The notes under the pieces are model-generated. The model was not told the origin of the DNA. It ran no database searches and worked only from the letters and a program-made list of their open reading frames with translations. Made by a program: the position numbers and the translations under genes. From Diphasiastrum complanatum (taxonomy: Eukaryota; Streptophyta; Lycopodiopsida; Lycopodiales; Lycopodiaceae), in contig CM055107.1 in NCBI GenBank assembly GCA_029204225.1, positions 50,303,878 through 50,367,877 of the forward strand: a DNA stretch of 64,000 nt. Reading direction: 5' to 3'. Numbering within the stretch: position 1 is the first letter of the stretch; the number at the start of each line of letters is the position of its first letter. Positions 1-11,040 of the stretch are shown here, piece after piece.

Positions 1-745
1 CTCTTTACATTAAGTTTGATGATGTTGGTATTGTACTTTTACTCATTTATGTAGATGACATCATCATTAGTGGAAATAGTGTTGATGGTATTGAAAAAAA
101 TCAAGATAGATCTATCCTTAGAGTTCAAGATGGTAGATCTAGGGTTCTTCACTTCATCTTAGACATAGAAGTACTTAGAGTGTCTGATTTTATCTTTATA
201 AGTCAAGTAAACCTATGCTCAAAGTCTTTTGAAGAGTTTAAGATGGAAGTATGCAAAAGTGTTGACACACCACTGGAGCAAGATGTAAAAGTGCCCAAGA
301 AGATGATGAAAGATCCTTCATGGACATCACCTTTGTTTAGGCAACTTATAGGTTCCTTAATCTGGATCATTATAACTAGACCAGATCTTAGCTTTAGTGT
401 ATGTAGGTTGAGCCAAACCATGCAAAAGCCATTGCAATCCATTGGAAAAAGGCTAAGAGGATTCTAAGATACATCACGGGTACATTGGATTTGGGATTCT
501 ATATAGAGGAGATGTGATTACCTTCAATGCATTTAGTGATTCAGATTTTGCATGGGACAAGAGGGATAGGAAATCAACAAGTGCCTATTCAACTTTCATA
601 GGAGAAGGTGTGGTTTCATGGCTTTCAAAAAAGCAAGAAACTATATCTTATCTTCAACCGAGGCCGAGTACAAAGCTTTGACAACCACTACAAAGGAGGT
701 ACTTTGGATCAAGAGATTATTGGTGGAACTAAAGATCATGGATTT
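1..745 (+). pseudogene. Copia RT/RNase H 3' fragment (copy 0 of the young Copia family)
   Basis: This stretch is nearly collinear with 40911-41653 of the complete Copia element further right. It covers the end of the reverse transcriptase (the catalytic YVDD segment is readable near 49-62) and the first half of RNase H. Relative to that copy it carries single-base insertions and losses near 95-105, 150, 215, 290 and 430, so the frame is broken repeatedly and no polymerase can be made. The match stops abruptly near 745, after the codons for the LLVELKIMD region, and minus-strand Gypsy sequence takes over. The element enters from outside the window, so its 5' part is not visible. Family assignment is certain from the near-identity to the full copy; the cause of the truncation is not visible. 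Confidence 0.93.
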
Positions 746-2960
746 CACATATCTTTTGTAATAACCCTCGAGCCTAAGAAGGTCGTAAGTTGGGGACACT
801 GTAGTTGGTGCCATCATGGCTAGGAGCATAGCTATTTTTTCTGGATTAGTTGCCATGCCGTACTTGCTAATGACATTGTCCTACCAGTACCCCGTAAGGA
901 ACTCCGAATAGGCACTTGTTAGCATTCAAGGCTATACAGGTTACTACGCACTTTTGAAAACACTTCTCTAGCATGGTGAGATGTTCTGTGACAGTGGTTG
1001 CCCCACAGAGGTCATCCATAAAATTTGAGATTTTCGTCTAAGATATCCTTGAAGTGCTTGTTCATAAACCTAATATAGGTTCCAAGGGCATTAGTCAACC
1101 CAAAGGGCATGACGTGGTAAGCGAAAACCACGAACGTGGTTGTGAAGGTGGTCTTCAATTTATCCTCTTCTGCTATGGCTATTTGATTATAGCCTGCAAA
1201 ACAGTCCATGAAAGAGTACTGGTCTCTTCCCGTCAATTTCTTCTAGGACTTGGTCTATGAACGGTAATGGATAGTAGTCCTTCTTAGTCTGTTTGTTCAA
1301 CCTCTTATAATCCACACATACGCGAATGCGTGTAGAGTTCTTCTTGGTGCGAGGTACTATTTGGGAGCACCACTCGGTGTTCTCTATAATCGCCTAGTTC
1401 TGCATTAGAGCCTGTGCTCTCATAGCCTCTATAGGGCATCTGTGCTTGGAGCCTTCGTGCATCTTGTGTTTGCACATTCCTACCTTGTCGAGTTCAATAG
1501 CCTATATGGGACAGGGTTCCACTATGGGGTGTGCTCCTATAGTTGCGATTGGGCCTCCTCTCCACGTTTCTGGGCTTAGGTTCAAGTTGTTCACTGCTTG
1601 CGATAGGTGGGATGCATGGGCAACCGCAATCTATGCATCTTCTACCACGATTGCCTTCTCTACTGCCTCAGCCAATGTCTAGGGGTTACTCTGATGTACA
1701 ATCATTTGTATGTCATTCTTGAGCCCTCGCAGAAAGAAGGTCAGTAGTAATAGGGGTGGTAGTAACACAATGGGTTCCACTTGGAGAGACAACTCTGTCA
1801 AACGACACCAATATTGTCGGATGGTTTTGTTACTTCCTTGTTGTAGGGAAGTCAGTAGAATAGTAGGCCATCAGCCGTTCGGTTGGGGAGCATACTCAAT
1901 TAGAAACAGTCTATGGAACTCCTCAATGGTGTGAATTGAGCCTCTCTGCAGACTATGATACCAGTCCTAGCCGTCCCAGATAAAGTGCTCGCTAAAAACA
2001 TCATTTCATGATGTGGGTTGTGATGGCACTGGTAATGGAGGTGGTCCAAAAAGCATCAATATGCTCTTCGGCACTTTCATACGGTGCTCCATGAAACTCA
2101 GGAGTGGATCCACTAAGCTTGGGTAGTCCTCCTGTCTCCGGGGGTACTACGATTGGTTCAGTCAAATGTCATGCCATTCTATTGGCAACAAGTTCTGTAG
2201 CAGCAGGTGTTACGTTCACTAATGGTGGTTCTGTAGTGTCGGTTGGCTCAAGTTCTGGGTTGTTCTTCTATAGGTTCCAATGTATCATCCAAGTCCATTA
2301 TAGGTGGGTGAGACTCATCATTTCAGACTGGTGGGACAAGAAACCCACGATTGCTTCTTCTAAGCCCTAAACGCTCTCTCTAGGGATTAAAGTCTCTCCA
2401 TGCGGTGCTCCCATAGACCTAGGTTTCCTTGGTATACCTATGATGTCTCGTCTAGGGTGACACTAATGATTGCTGCATAATAGATTTCTCACTTACGGAT
2501 AGCAATCAACTGTCGTTGCACATGCATTTTGTGATTTTCCCACGTTATCCCACAGGTCATCCATCCTTCATCCACTAATACTGCATACGACCTAACTAAC
2601 TTTACTTGGTCGTTTTCTGCTCAATCCTAATCCAACCATACCCATGTATAGTTTTTCTTGGTTCTTTGTACCAGGTGCTGTCTCTACGGGATGCTAGGGT
2701 TGGTGGGTCGTAGGTAATGACTTTCGACTTAGGGCTCTGGTTTTCACTTTTACCCTAGGCTTCATAAAAAAACCCCATTCTCTGACCTGTCCCATCACTC
2801 TATGAAAGATTTCTAGTAGTACTTGGCATCACAGCCTAAACTACCTGCTGATGAAAATTGTATGTAGTCTCTAGTCCAAACTGTATTCCAAACTGTTGGA
2901 AGTAGAATGGCCTTGGCAAAGTCGGATCACATGCAGCTAGGGTTGGGATTGTGAACTCAT
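745..2960 (-). pseudogene. Decayed Ty3/Gypsy gag-pol remnant
   Basis: Read on the minus strand, 1440-1000 encodes a Gypsy reverse transcriptase core: a VDYKRLNKQT-like block, then YSFMDCFAGYNQI, then VMPFGLTNA, the usual order of RT motifs. It continues at lower coordinates into a LNANKCLFGVPYG-like block and the RT/RNase H hinge (LEGYYKRYV, near 760). Upstream in element sense, about 2400-1600 gives a gag-like stretch including FLRGLKNDIQ and TLAEAVEKA. Frames change many times and stops are frequent, so the element is dead. Protease, RNase H and integrase were not recognised; RNase H onward is cut off by the Copia fragment at 745. The LTR/leader end of the same element appears to lie at 2970-3920. 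The lineage within Gypsy is not resolved. Confidence 0.85.
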
Positions 2961-2969
2961 AATGTATGT

Positions 2970-3920
2970 CATCAGCACACATCACTGTGTGATGCTAACC
3001 ACTTTGTCTTGTGATCAACGTGTGGTACTAGCCGCTCGTACGGTCATGCTAGCTTGCGCTAATGGTTTAGATAGTGGAATTGTTTTCAACACACGCACTC
3101 TAGGACCTATGAAACTTGTAGACTATTGGTAGTATGACAACTAGTTCATTGTAGACCAGTGATATGGATAACTACTCTTTCAAGCAACAGCTCCTGAAAT
3201 TTTTTGACTCCCGGCAGACACACCAATGTTAGGGCCATTTTCGGTAGGGGATTGGTCTAGCCAAGACGTCCTAAAAACGTCAAGGGGCACCACTACTGAT
3301 GGTGGCTATGCCCTACTCAGTAATGAAGGTCCTGCCACATCCAATCCTGGGGCTTCCTCTGTTACCCCGTGCTCTTGAGCCAATGAGAGTATTTCAGGCT
3401 CTCACAAGTATGATTGTAAGAAGGGGGTGCTAGTACTTTTGATGCAATGATTCACTAGCTTTCAAGGGTCCTAGTTCTGTAAAACTTCTGATCACTAATT
3501 CATGTTAGGATCTTGCTAATATCTCTTTCCCCATTGAATTCGGCTTACAGTTAGTAACGTATGTTCTAGGTGTGGGAACATCACACATCATTGTGTGATG
3601 CTAACCACTTCGTCCTCTGATCAACGTGGTACTAGTCGCTTGTACGGTTATGCTAGCTTGCGGCTGACGGTTTAGATAGTGAAATTGTTCTCAACACACG
3701 CAATCTAGGACACGAAACGTATAGACTTATGGTAGTATGACAACTAGTTCTTTGTAGAACAACGATATGGATAACTACTCTTTCAAGCAACATCTCCTCA
3801 AAATTTTTCGACTCCCGACAGACGCACCAATGTTAGGGCCATTTTTGGCAGGGGATTGGTCCAGCCAAAACGTCCTAAAAAAGTCAAGGGGCACCACTAC
3901 TGATGGTGGCTATGCCCTAC
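2970..3920 (-). repeat. Tandem duplication of a Gypsy leader plus LTR edge (about 605-bp period)
   Basis: Two similar blocks lie in direct orientation at about 2970-3315 and 3575-3920, offset by about 605 bp. Both share a block around TGTGATGCTAACCACTT, a block around GTATGACAACTAGTTC, and end with the same GATGGTGGCTATGCCCTAC stretch. On the minus strand each contains GGCCCTAACA followed by TTGGTGYGTCTGYCGGGAG, which looks like an LTR end abutting a Gypsy primer binding site. Because the repeat crosses the LTR edge, this is a tandem duplication (or two elements joined) rather than a simple LTR pair. The interval 3316-3574 is unit-specific sequence, probably LTR. Confidence 0.7.
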
Positions 3921-3971
3921 GTATTGAATTCAATTTGTTGAGCTAGATCTTTTGTAGATCATTCTAGATTA

Positions 3972-4541
3972 TTGAAGATGTTCAAATCTAGTCTCTTGAA
4001 AGTCACAAATTACATTTGTAGAATCATATCACAGGTTTTTATTCACATGGCATCGATAGGTGGCATCCTATTGAAGGAAAGAAAGGATCCTAAGTGCAAC
4101 CTTTGTGGCAAGGGAGGATATATTTTTTCAAGATGCTACAAAAAGAAGACCAATCCATCCAAGGAGAACCAAAGCAAGGGGGCCAAGGTGAAGGATGGAG
4201 CTTCAAGTTCGAAATGCAAATACAAGAAGGACAAGTACAAGGAAAGGTCTTTCCTTTGTGGAAAGGTGAATGAGGCTTGGAGTCTCACAAGGACTTGCAA
4301 GATTTGTCTTCAAGAGTCCATCACAACACATGTCAAATCTTTTGAAATTTTGCATTTGGAAGTGCATTGTTTGGTTCAAGATGCAAAGATAGATGTCACT
4401 TTCATGAAAGTAACTTGGATTTATTTTATGTCCTTGGAAATTATTTTGCTTGGAACTTTAGATAAGTTCAAACTTATTGTTATGATCCAAGAGAAATCAA
4501 TCAAGAATAGGGAGCAACAATCACAAAATGAAAATATATAA
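3972..4541 (+). CDS. Possible gag-derived ORF with a damaged zinc knuckle
   Basis: A 189-codon open frame encodes a lysine-rich protein with a segment resembling a retroelement CCHC knuckle: KCNLCGKGGYIFSRCYKK, near residues 41-58. The spacing is CX2CX4-X-X4C but the histidine is replaced by tyrosine, so zinc binding would be impaired. A further Cys-rich patch (TCKICLQ) follows, and the C-terminal half is hydrophobic with no recognisable domain. There is no protease or polymerase next to it. It is most likely a fragment of a Copia nucleocapsid region that stayed open by chance. It sits directly after the tandem Gypsy leader repeat, at what looks like a junction near 3921. Expression is not supported by anything visible. 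Confidence 0.35.
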   Translation: MKMFKSSLLKVTNYICRIISQVFIHMASIGGILLKERKDPKCNLCGKGGYIFSRCYKKKTNPSKENQSKGAKVKDGASSSKCKYKKDKYKERSFLCGKVNEAWSLTRTCKICLQESITTHVKSFEILHLEVHCLVQDAKIDVTFMKVTWIYFMSLEIILLGTLDKFKLIVMIQEKSIKNREQQSQNENI

Positions 4542-6149
4542 AGGCACACAGAAAGCAAAGAAGAAGAGATGTTCAATAGAAGAACAAACATAAATAGGAA
4601 TCCTCAGAAAAAGCAATTGTCCACCATATTTTGGTGAGGATACAGAGTGGGTCAATGGCAGAAAGCTCTTGTGAGCTTCACTCCTTCACTGAGCCACAAT
4701 GCATTTGCTTATCAACCATTTCTCAAGCAAAAAACATAGCGATCGCTTATCAAAGCATAGCCAAAACTACAAACAGCAGTAGAATAACATCCGCAGAACA
4801 ACAAAAGCCCACAAAAACACTGAATCATTTGCTTCAATCCACCTCCAGCAATCATCAGCCCATTCTTACCCAGCCCACAACCAACCCAACAATGCACACA
4901 ATACCTTTCTCGCATTTCCCATTCCCTCTCTCACTCTCTCGCTTTCTCCGTCCCTCCCTCTTTTTCTCCCTCTATTTCCAACGAAGAAGAAAAACAGAAA
5001 AGATTAGCCTAATCCACAATTACACTACCCTGCAGTCTGAAGAATTGGTCGTTGACGAGACGACCAATTAAATAGGCTCAACAATATTGTCGGGCTGTAA
5101 ATTCCGAAGTTCTCATAAATACCAAAAATACAATAAAATCCGTTTTTTTTATTTTCGCATTTATTTTCCAGACAAAAAATAGAATTAATTTATTATTTTA
5201 AGCATTTCTTTTATCCTCCAAGTACCTGGAACAACACACCTTTAACGTTCTTTTAAACCTTAAAAAAATAAGCAAAATTCACAAGGCCCGTCAACTGACG
5301 ACTGTTGACGAGCTGTCATTCAACAAGGACCCTTTGTCGGTAAAGGGCCCCTCCCCCTGCACCCCCTCCACGTGGCATTTCCTTACTGGGTGGGTGTCTT
5401 TGCTTGTAGCTTTCTCAGTCTCAAGAATAGGCCCAACAGGTACCTATTAGAACTAGAGAAGTAGGCCTTTTTTAATTCTTTTTTTATAAATTTACTATTA
5501 TTATTATTATAAATCAATTATATATATAATGCAGCTTATAAGTAAGCAAAATTTGAGAAAAAAATTAATAATAAATTGTATCTAGATAGAGGAAGATATT
5601 TTCTGTCAACCATGTATATTTTCTCATACTTAAGAAGATTTTCTCATGTTCCACACATCAATTGCCTGGAATCGATGTCTGGAATGAGTTCAGTTCGTAT
5701 GCTATGAATAGGTGCCACATAGCAGAAAAGTTGTGATAAGACCTACTTTAAAGTACTGGTGATTTTCTGACCACTATGTTCATGTGAGGATCCTGACTCT
5801 GAGTACGCATGATTCAAGAAGAACATTTCTTACGTTAGTCCACGTGATGGTTGACTAGATGCTACGGTCCAACCTATCGCTGCTAGGAACACAGGCAACA
5901 ATAGCAATCAATTATAGTGTTCACTAAGCAACGGTAGCAATCAATTTTAGTGTTCACACATTCTATGCTTCATGGAGTATTCAAGCAAATAAATTCTGAC
6001 ACGGGTCACCAATAGTTAGTACATGTCACTCAGATTATTTTACGGTGAAAGATAGCGTCGGTCCATGAACAGCTAACAACTTCCCTGCACCTGTAAAAAA
6101 CGATTGCTCCGGTCACTTTTTCAGTTGCTAAAAATACATACACCATAGA
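4542..6149. other. Region without an assignable gene
   Basis: This stretch holds a CT-rich block (about 4910-4980), an AT-rich block (5100-5280) and a short GC-rich patch with a G-box-like ACGTGGC (about 5370). An open frame at 4631-5071 (146 codons) is low-complexity, rich in Ser, Thr and Gln, and matches nothing I recognise. From 5460 to 6150 the sequence is AT-rich with no convincing coding pattern. The start of the helicase remnant may extend a little into the right end. Confidence 0.4.
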
Positions 6150-7840
6150 CTTGTTGTATGTATTCTTCAACCAAATGAACGCATTCATTTACTTCTAACT
6201 GGTGGGGCAGGCACTGGAAAAACATAAACATTACTACTTTTAGCTCAGGGATGGCTTCGACATTATTATAGATACCATTCCACAGATGTCAAATTACCAA
6301 AGGCTTTGTTAATGGCATATACCGGTAAAGCCGCATACAACATTCGTGGCACTACCATTCGTTCATCGCTGCATATACCTATAAATGCCAAAAATTTAAC
6401 ATCGTTGTCTGGTGACAAGCTCCAAGAACTAACTACTAAATATCGTGACATACAGCTTGCCATATTTGATGAAATATCTTTGATAGGCCGTCGTATTTTC
6501 CAATTCGCCGATCAACAACTTCGATCAATAAAACATAGACCAATCTCCTTTTTTGGAGATCTTGACGTAATAACTTGTGGTGATCTTTTTCAAACAGGCC
6601 CTGTTTTAGATGCATGGATTTTTTAATCGGATGATGCCTCTTTCAATGCATTCGAAATATCGTACTGGAATAAATTGTTGCATTGTTATGAATTAACACA
6701 AACAATGGGCCAAACTGATGACACATACATTGGGATATTGAATCGAATAAGAGAAGCCACTCAAACTAGCAAAGACATTCACTGGATTAACCAACAATTT
6801 TATAAACCCATTCCGAATACGCCGAATATTCCTTACCCGTGCCATACTAACAAAGAAATGGCAACACACAATGAACAGGCTTTTAAGCAAGCAAAGGGCA
6901 CTAATTTTTACCTGCATGCAAAGGACACATGCTCTTGCACATGTAGCAAATCAATATCCATTCCTGAAAAACCAAGAAACACTGCTGGTTTATGGGAAAC
7001 TATAGTTGTCAAAACAGGCATGCTTGTTGAAATATGTAGTTCAAACATCAATATTGAAGATAGTCTTATAAATGGTGTTGATGGTCTATTTCAAACAAAA
7101 ACGACCATAATGGCAATTGATATTATTTGGATTCAATTTCTCAATTCACGCATTGGCCAAAAAACACGGCTTGCCCATACTCACTTCTATACAATGGAAC
7201 ATATACCAGAAACATGGACACCAATTTAAAAAGTTAGTAAAGAATTCCAAATAGGATCCTCATTTTTAAATACCATTACACGAAACCAGTTTCCTATACA
7301 ACTTGTTGTTGCTCGTACTATACATCGTGCACAAGGTCTAACAATGGAACATGCAATCCTACCGGACCAATAAGCATGGCTTGACATATACAACGCTATC
7401 TAGAATACGAAATATTAAAAACTTATATTTAACCACCCCGCTCCATAATCAACATTTGAAAGTCGACCCATGTATTAGAAAAGAAATGCACCGCCTTCGC
7501 AATCATGCAAATTGGTGCATTCAAATTCCTATCATGGAGCAGTTCAAAACTACACACCTTGTTATTCAATCTTTAAACACTGTCTCATTGCAAAAACATG
7601 AAATCGATATTTTAGCGGACTACAATTTGATGAGCTCAAATATCTTGTTTTTCCAAGAAACAAGAAACCACAACCAAGCATCATACTTGACCAGGAATTT
7701 CCATGTCATACAAAATTACCTGCTTCTCTGGCACAACCTATACTATGATCGTACCCAACAATTGCATTCTTATGACATACACAATACAGATGTCGCAGAA
7801 ATTATCAAAGCCAGCGGTTTCTTTCCTTGAAGGCACTCTT
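6150..7840 (+). pseudogene. Helentron (Helitron2)-like Pif1 helicase plus endonuclease remnant
   Basis: One frame can be followed from about 6150 to 7370 through only three in-frame stops (6225, 6624 and 7227), then a frameshift near 7350-7370 leads into the next segment. In order it shows a Walker A motif (LLLTGGAGTGKT, ending at 6224), a Pif1-type YTGKAAYNIRGTT block, Walker B (LAIFDEISLIG), the GDLFQTGPV block, a CYELTQTM block, and late helicase motifs (ARTIHRAQGLT, then GLTYTTLSRIRN). About 7560-7690 encodes IQSLNTVSLQKHEIDIL and NILFFQETR, the opening motifs of an exonuclease/endonuclease/phosphatase domain. A superfamily 1 helicase followed directly by such an endonuclease is the known architecture of Helentron rolling-circle elements. 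The Rep nuclease domain upstream is absent. The reading is not productive. A host PIF1 gene is unlikely because of the endonuclease tail. Confidence 0.82.
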
Positions 7841-8060
7841 CGAGTCACTGATCCACGCATTTCAGACTCTCTATCCGTTTTGGAGGTTAAGAGTAATAAC
7901 TCTCAGTCAAAGCTTTCCAAGTTATTAGTTGATCAACTTGTAGAAGACCTATCACAAGATGATGCTTTGGGAAAACGTTAAAGGCCGTATGAAGCCTGTA
8001 GCCCAACTCAGCCGCCTGTAACTCAGCTCAACCGCCATGTAGATCAATAACACCGAAGTC
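7841..8060 (+). other. Tail of the Helentron-like remnant
   Basis: An open stretch in a neighbouring frame (to 7981) reads SFLEGTLRVTDP and SKLSKLLVDQLVEDL. I could not assign it; it may be a decayed part of the endonuclease or unrelated sequence. About 7980-8040 contains two similar CAGCCGCC/CAACCGCC units spaced by about 30 bp. The next inverted-repeat element starts at 8061. Confidence 0.4.
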
Positions 8061-8536
8061 GCTTATTAGCACGGGAGCTTAGTGCGACACGTGGTATCGT
8101 GGCCCCAGACGCTGCCCGAGATTTGTTTGATGGTCCGAGATTTTCAAGAGCAAATTTTTGCGTCCCGAAGAATTTGGCTCAAAAATCCCAGTTACAATCG
8201 CGTGAGCCGCGAATTTTTCCAGGCATGCGGGTTTTTTTTTCAGGCATGCGGGTCACAAATTTTTCTTGGGCACGTGGGAAGCTTCTGCAAGAGAGAGAGA
8301 GAGAGACACACACACACATTCAAGGTCTTTTTTTGTTTTTCTTTTAACTATACATATAGCACTGAATTTTCTCCCAAGTACTTATGGGATTATTTTACAG
8401 ATGTCACGTGGCACTAAGTGGGCTTAAATTTTGAAATTTTTTTGGGCACACAAGTACCGGGCATCATAGGGGGGCGCCTGGGACACATGGGGAGCAGAGA
8501 ACGTTGTCGGGCGTAATCGCTCCCGTGCTAATAAGC
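8061..8536. mobile_element. Small element with perfect 18-bp terminal inverted repeats
   Basis: GCTTATTAGCACGGGAGC at 8061-8078 is matched exactly by its reverse complement at 8519-8536, enclosing about 476 bp. The interior has a duplicated AGGCATGCGGGT motif (about 8221-8251), a short GA/CA microsatellite (8289-8318) and no transposase, so it would be non-autonomous. No convincing target-site duplication is visible next to either end, so the superfamily stays open. Confidence 0.65.
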
Positions 8537-8539
8537 TAT

Positions 8540-9566
8540 GAGCGGTGGTGAACGGCCAGGGAGCGTAGAAGCAGCGCCAACTAGCGTTTGAACATTTTGG
8601 AGCCTCCGTGTTTATTATAGTTGCACTTCAATATTGTTTGATTATTCAATCTTGTTTGATCAAATTAGTTTATCGTACATTGTTTCTCAAGTTTATTCCA
8701 TCATTTGTTCATTCATTGCTTTCAATAATAGAGACTTTACTCACATGTAATGGATTTTTGGTGACTATTCTGCCCATTTCTGAACAGATTAAAAAGCAAA
8801 ATAGTCACCTGTTTTTTTAAAAAAAAAAATTAGTTCAGATTCTGCCTGCGTCTGCCACGTGGCAGCATCGGATTGGTCTCAAATTTTTTTAGTGCTGATT
8901 CTGCTTGCACCTGCCACATGGCAGCTAAGGATTGGTTTAAAAAGGGTCCAAAAATCCATTACGTAATGGAAGGGGCCGAGCAGAGGCCATTTTGCCTGGT
9001 TCGGATTTCCAAAAAATTTCAGGCTCGGCCCCTCTGGGCCTCACCTAAAAAAATTCTAGAAATCCTTACCGAGCAGAATGGCCTCTGCCCGGCTCCTTCC
9101 ATAATGTGTACCGTTATTTTGGATTAATTATTTCCAAAATGGTGATGGTCAAGTGGTTTAATACTTATGTTTGTTCTTAATCTCTAATCTGAATAATGTA
9201 ATCATTGCCTTTCATTTGATCGTTGCACAGTTTTGAAGCTAAATTCTTAAAATTCTTAAGGAATTATGATAGAGCAATGTTATGCAGATTTTTTTGTTTG
9301 TTTTGGTGCTTTTGGGTCTTGGTGGCTGTGCTTTCAAGCACAAAAGATTGGTGTTCTCAATTTTGGGCATTGGATGGTCTAAGCGAGGAGGAAAAAGTAG
9401 CAATCTTGGCACTTGCTAAAGTAAAGACAATCAAGAGTCATATTAAAGAGACAAGACTGAATAATCAAACAATACTGAAGTGCAACAATAATAAACACGG
9501 AGGCTCCAAAATGTTCAAACGTAGTTGGCGTTGCTGCTACGCTCCCTGGCCGTTCACCAGCCACTC
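8540..9566. mobile_element. Fold-back type element with about 125-bp inverted arms
   Basis: About 8540-8663 and about 9440-9566 are inverted copies of each other. Shared blocks include GGTGAACGGCCAGGGAGCGTAG, GTTTGAACATTTTGGAGCCTC and TTGTTTGATTATTCA, and similarity is about 90 per cent by eye. Total span is about 1.03 kb. The interior carries one copy of the MITE-like unit described separately and no transposase. It abuts the 18-bp TIR element with only a few bases between them. No target-site duplication was found. Confidence 0.7.
8840..9112 (+). repeat. MITE-like hairpin unit, copy A
   Basis: The core at about 8958-9108 has near-perfect inverted arms: an ATTACGTAATGGAAGGGG-type left arm and a right arm ending in CTCCTTCCATAATGTG, both with the GCAGAGGCCATT segment. 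Two imperfect direct repeats of a CTGCCACRTGGCAGC segment precede it (8852-8925). It lies inside the fold-back element. A second copy is at 10385-10652. Confidence 0.7.
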
Positions 9567-10254
9567 GCGCAGGCAACACGTACTATGCATCCTTCATGAG
9601 CAGGCAGCAGCAGCTTGAGGCGCTGGCGTCTGGATGGTTAAGATTAGACTTTGTTCTTGAGCCATGCTATGGCGTGAAATTAAGCTCCTCTACCAACCAC
9701 AATATGTTTGTTATTATTAACCTTCACAAATGCTAGGAACGTTAATGCCAAACGCCCTATACCTCTAGCACTACGCATCTATCTATATAGTATGTACTTA
9801 GTGCATGATGAAAACATTGTATGATAAAGAGAGCTCTCCACCTAGGATGACATTGTAAGTGGATCCTATCAAGCTACATCAAAAGGAGGAAACTTTCTCT
9901 TTTTATTAATAAAAGATGGGTTTCATGGGAAACCCATTGGAGAACAAAGGAATGCATGTAGAAAGTGTAAAGGCAATAAGGTGAATTGAGATACTCTATA
10001 ACTATAACAAAGCAACAATCTCACAAAGTATTTACATAAAGCCTACTGCTTGATGTAAGTCGCTAGTTAAGATAGTTGGAAGTTTAGGTAATGCAGGAAG
10101 CTGTGAAGTAGTCGTTCCTACAACTATGGCATTTACATAAACTTCACATTTATCTCATTGCTTTTTTATCACCTCTTGCAACTTTACATTTCTCTCATTG
10201 CTTTTTGATCACCTCTTGCACATTGGCATTAAGTTGAAGCCCTCTCTAAATTAT
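9567..10254. other. No gene recognised
   Basis: This is AT-rich sequence with no convincing open frame or domain. A short direct repeat of CATTTMTCTCATTGCTTTTTKATCACCTCTTGCA is visible at about 10145-10220. Confidence 0.4.
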
Positions 10255-10384
10255 TTGTTTTATCTCCACGTAATGGATTCTCTGTGCTGATTATGCACAA
10301 TTTTTGGGCTTTTAAAAAGCATAAAATGTCACTGGATTTCTTTAAAAAATTTCAAAATTCTGAAGCACATTCCAAATGAGCATC

Positions 10385-10652
10385 GGTCCACGTCAGACTG
10401 TGCACGTCAGACTGCCACAGGGCAGTTTCGCATTGGTCCAAAAAAACCCACACTGTTGATTATGCTTTGTAAATGGCATGTGAAAAAGTCAAAGATTCCA
10501 TTACGCAATGGAATGAGCCGAGCACAAACCATTCTGCCCGGTTCGGCTTTCCAAAAAAATTTAGGCTTGGCCCCTCCAGGCCTCGCCCAAATTTTTTTGG
10601 AAATCCTAAACGGGCAAAATGGCTTGTGCCCGGCTCCTTCCATAATACGTAA
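10385..10652 (+). repeat. MITE-like hairpin unit, copy B
   Basis: This is collinear with copy A: a duplicated GTCAGACTG(CCAC) leader, a GCATTGGTCC block, then inverted arms from about 10498 (CCATTACGCAATGGAATG) to about 10650 (CCTTCCATAATACG). The two copies are diverged but share arm length and order. No coding capacity is seen. Confidence 0.7.
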
Positions 10653-11040
10653 CAACCTCCAAATTTATTGAGAGTGTATTTGGAGGTTGCCTTAATTGGC
10701 ATAATATTGCACTTGAAATTACTATTTGAAAATTATATGAGCAATAAATACCTTACAAGTTGTAAGGTACCTTTGTTATTTTTAGAAATTTTCAAAAGCA
10801 TCTTACAATCTTATATGGTTCAGTTGCTAAATTTAGAAATTTGCATCATGTATTTATTGTTATTTTTGGAAAACTAAATATACACAAACAGCTAGGACTT
10901 GCTATTTTGGAAAGTCGAAGACGTTCAAAATTACTATATTTAGATACATGCAAGTAATTACCTTAAACTTTCTAAAACTAGAAAAGTTCATTTGAAAAAC
11001 AAAAAAAACAAAAAATCCGTTGGTTTTCATGGCATAGAAA

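Noticed and set aside
1446-2370. Three plus-strand frames of 74-88 codons
   Set aside because: They are antisense to the readable minus-strand Gypsy gag/RT.
4631-5071. 146-codon plus-strand frame
   Set aside because: Low-complexity Ser/Thr/Gln composition, no motif, next to a CT-rich block; could be a leader but not supportable as a protein.
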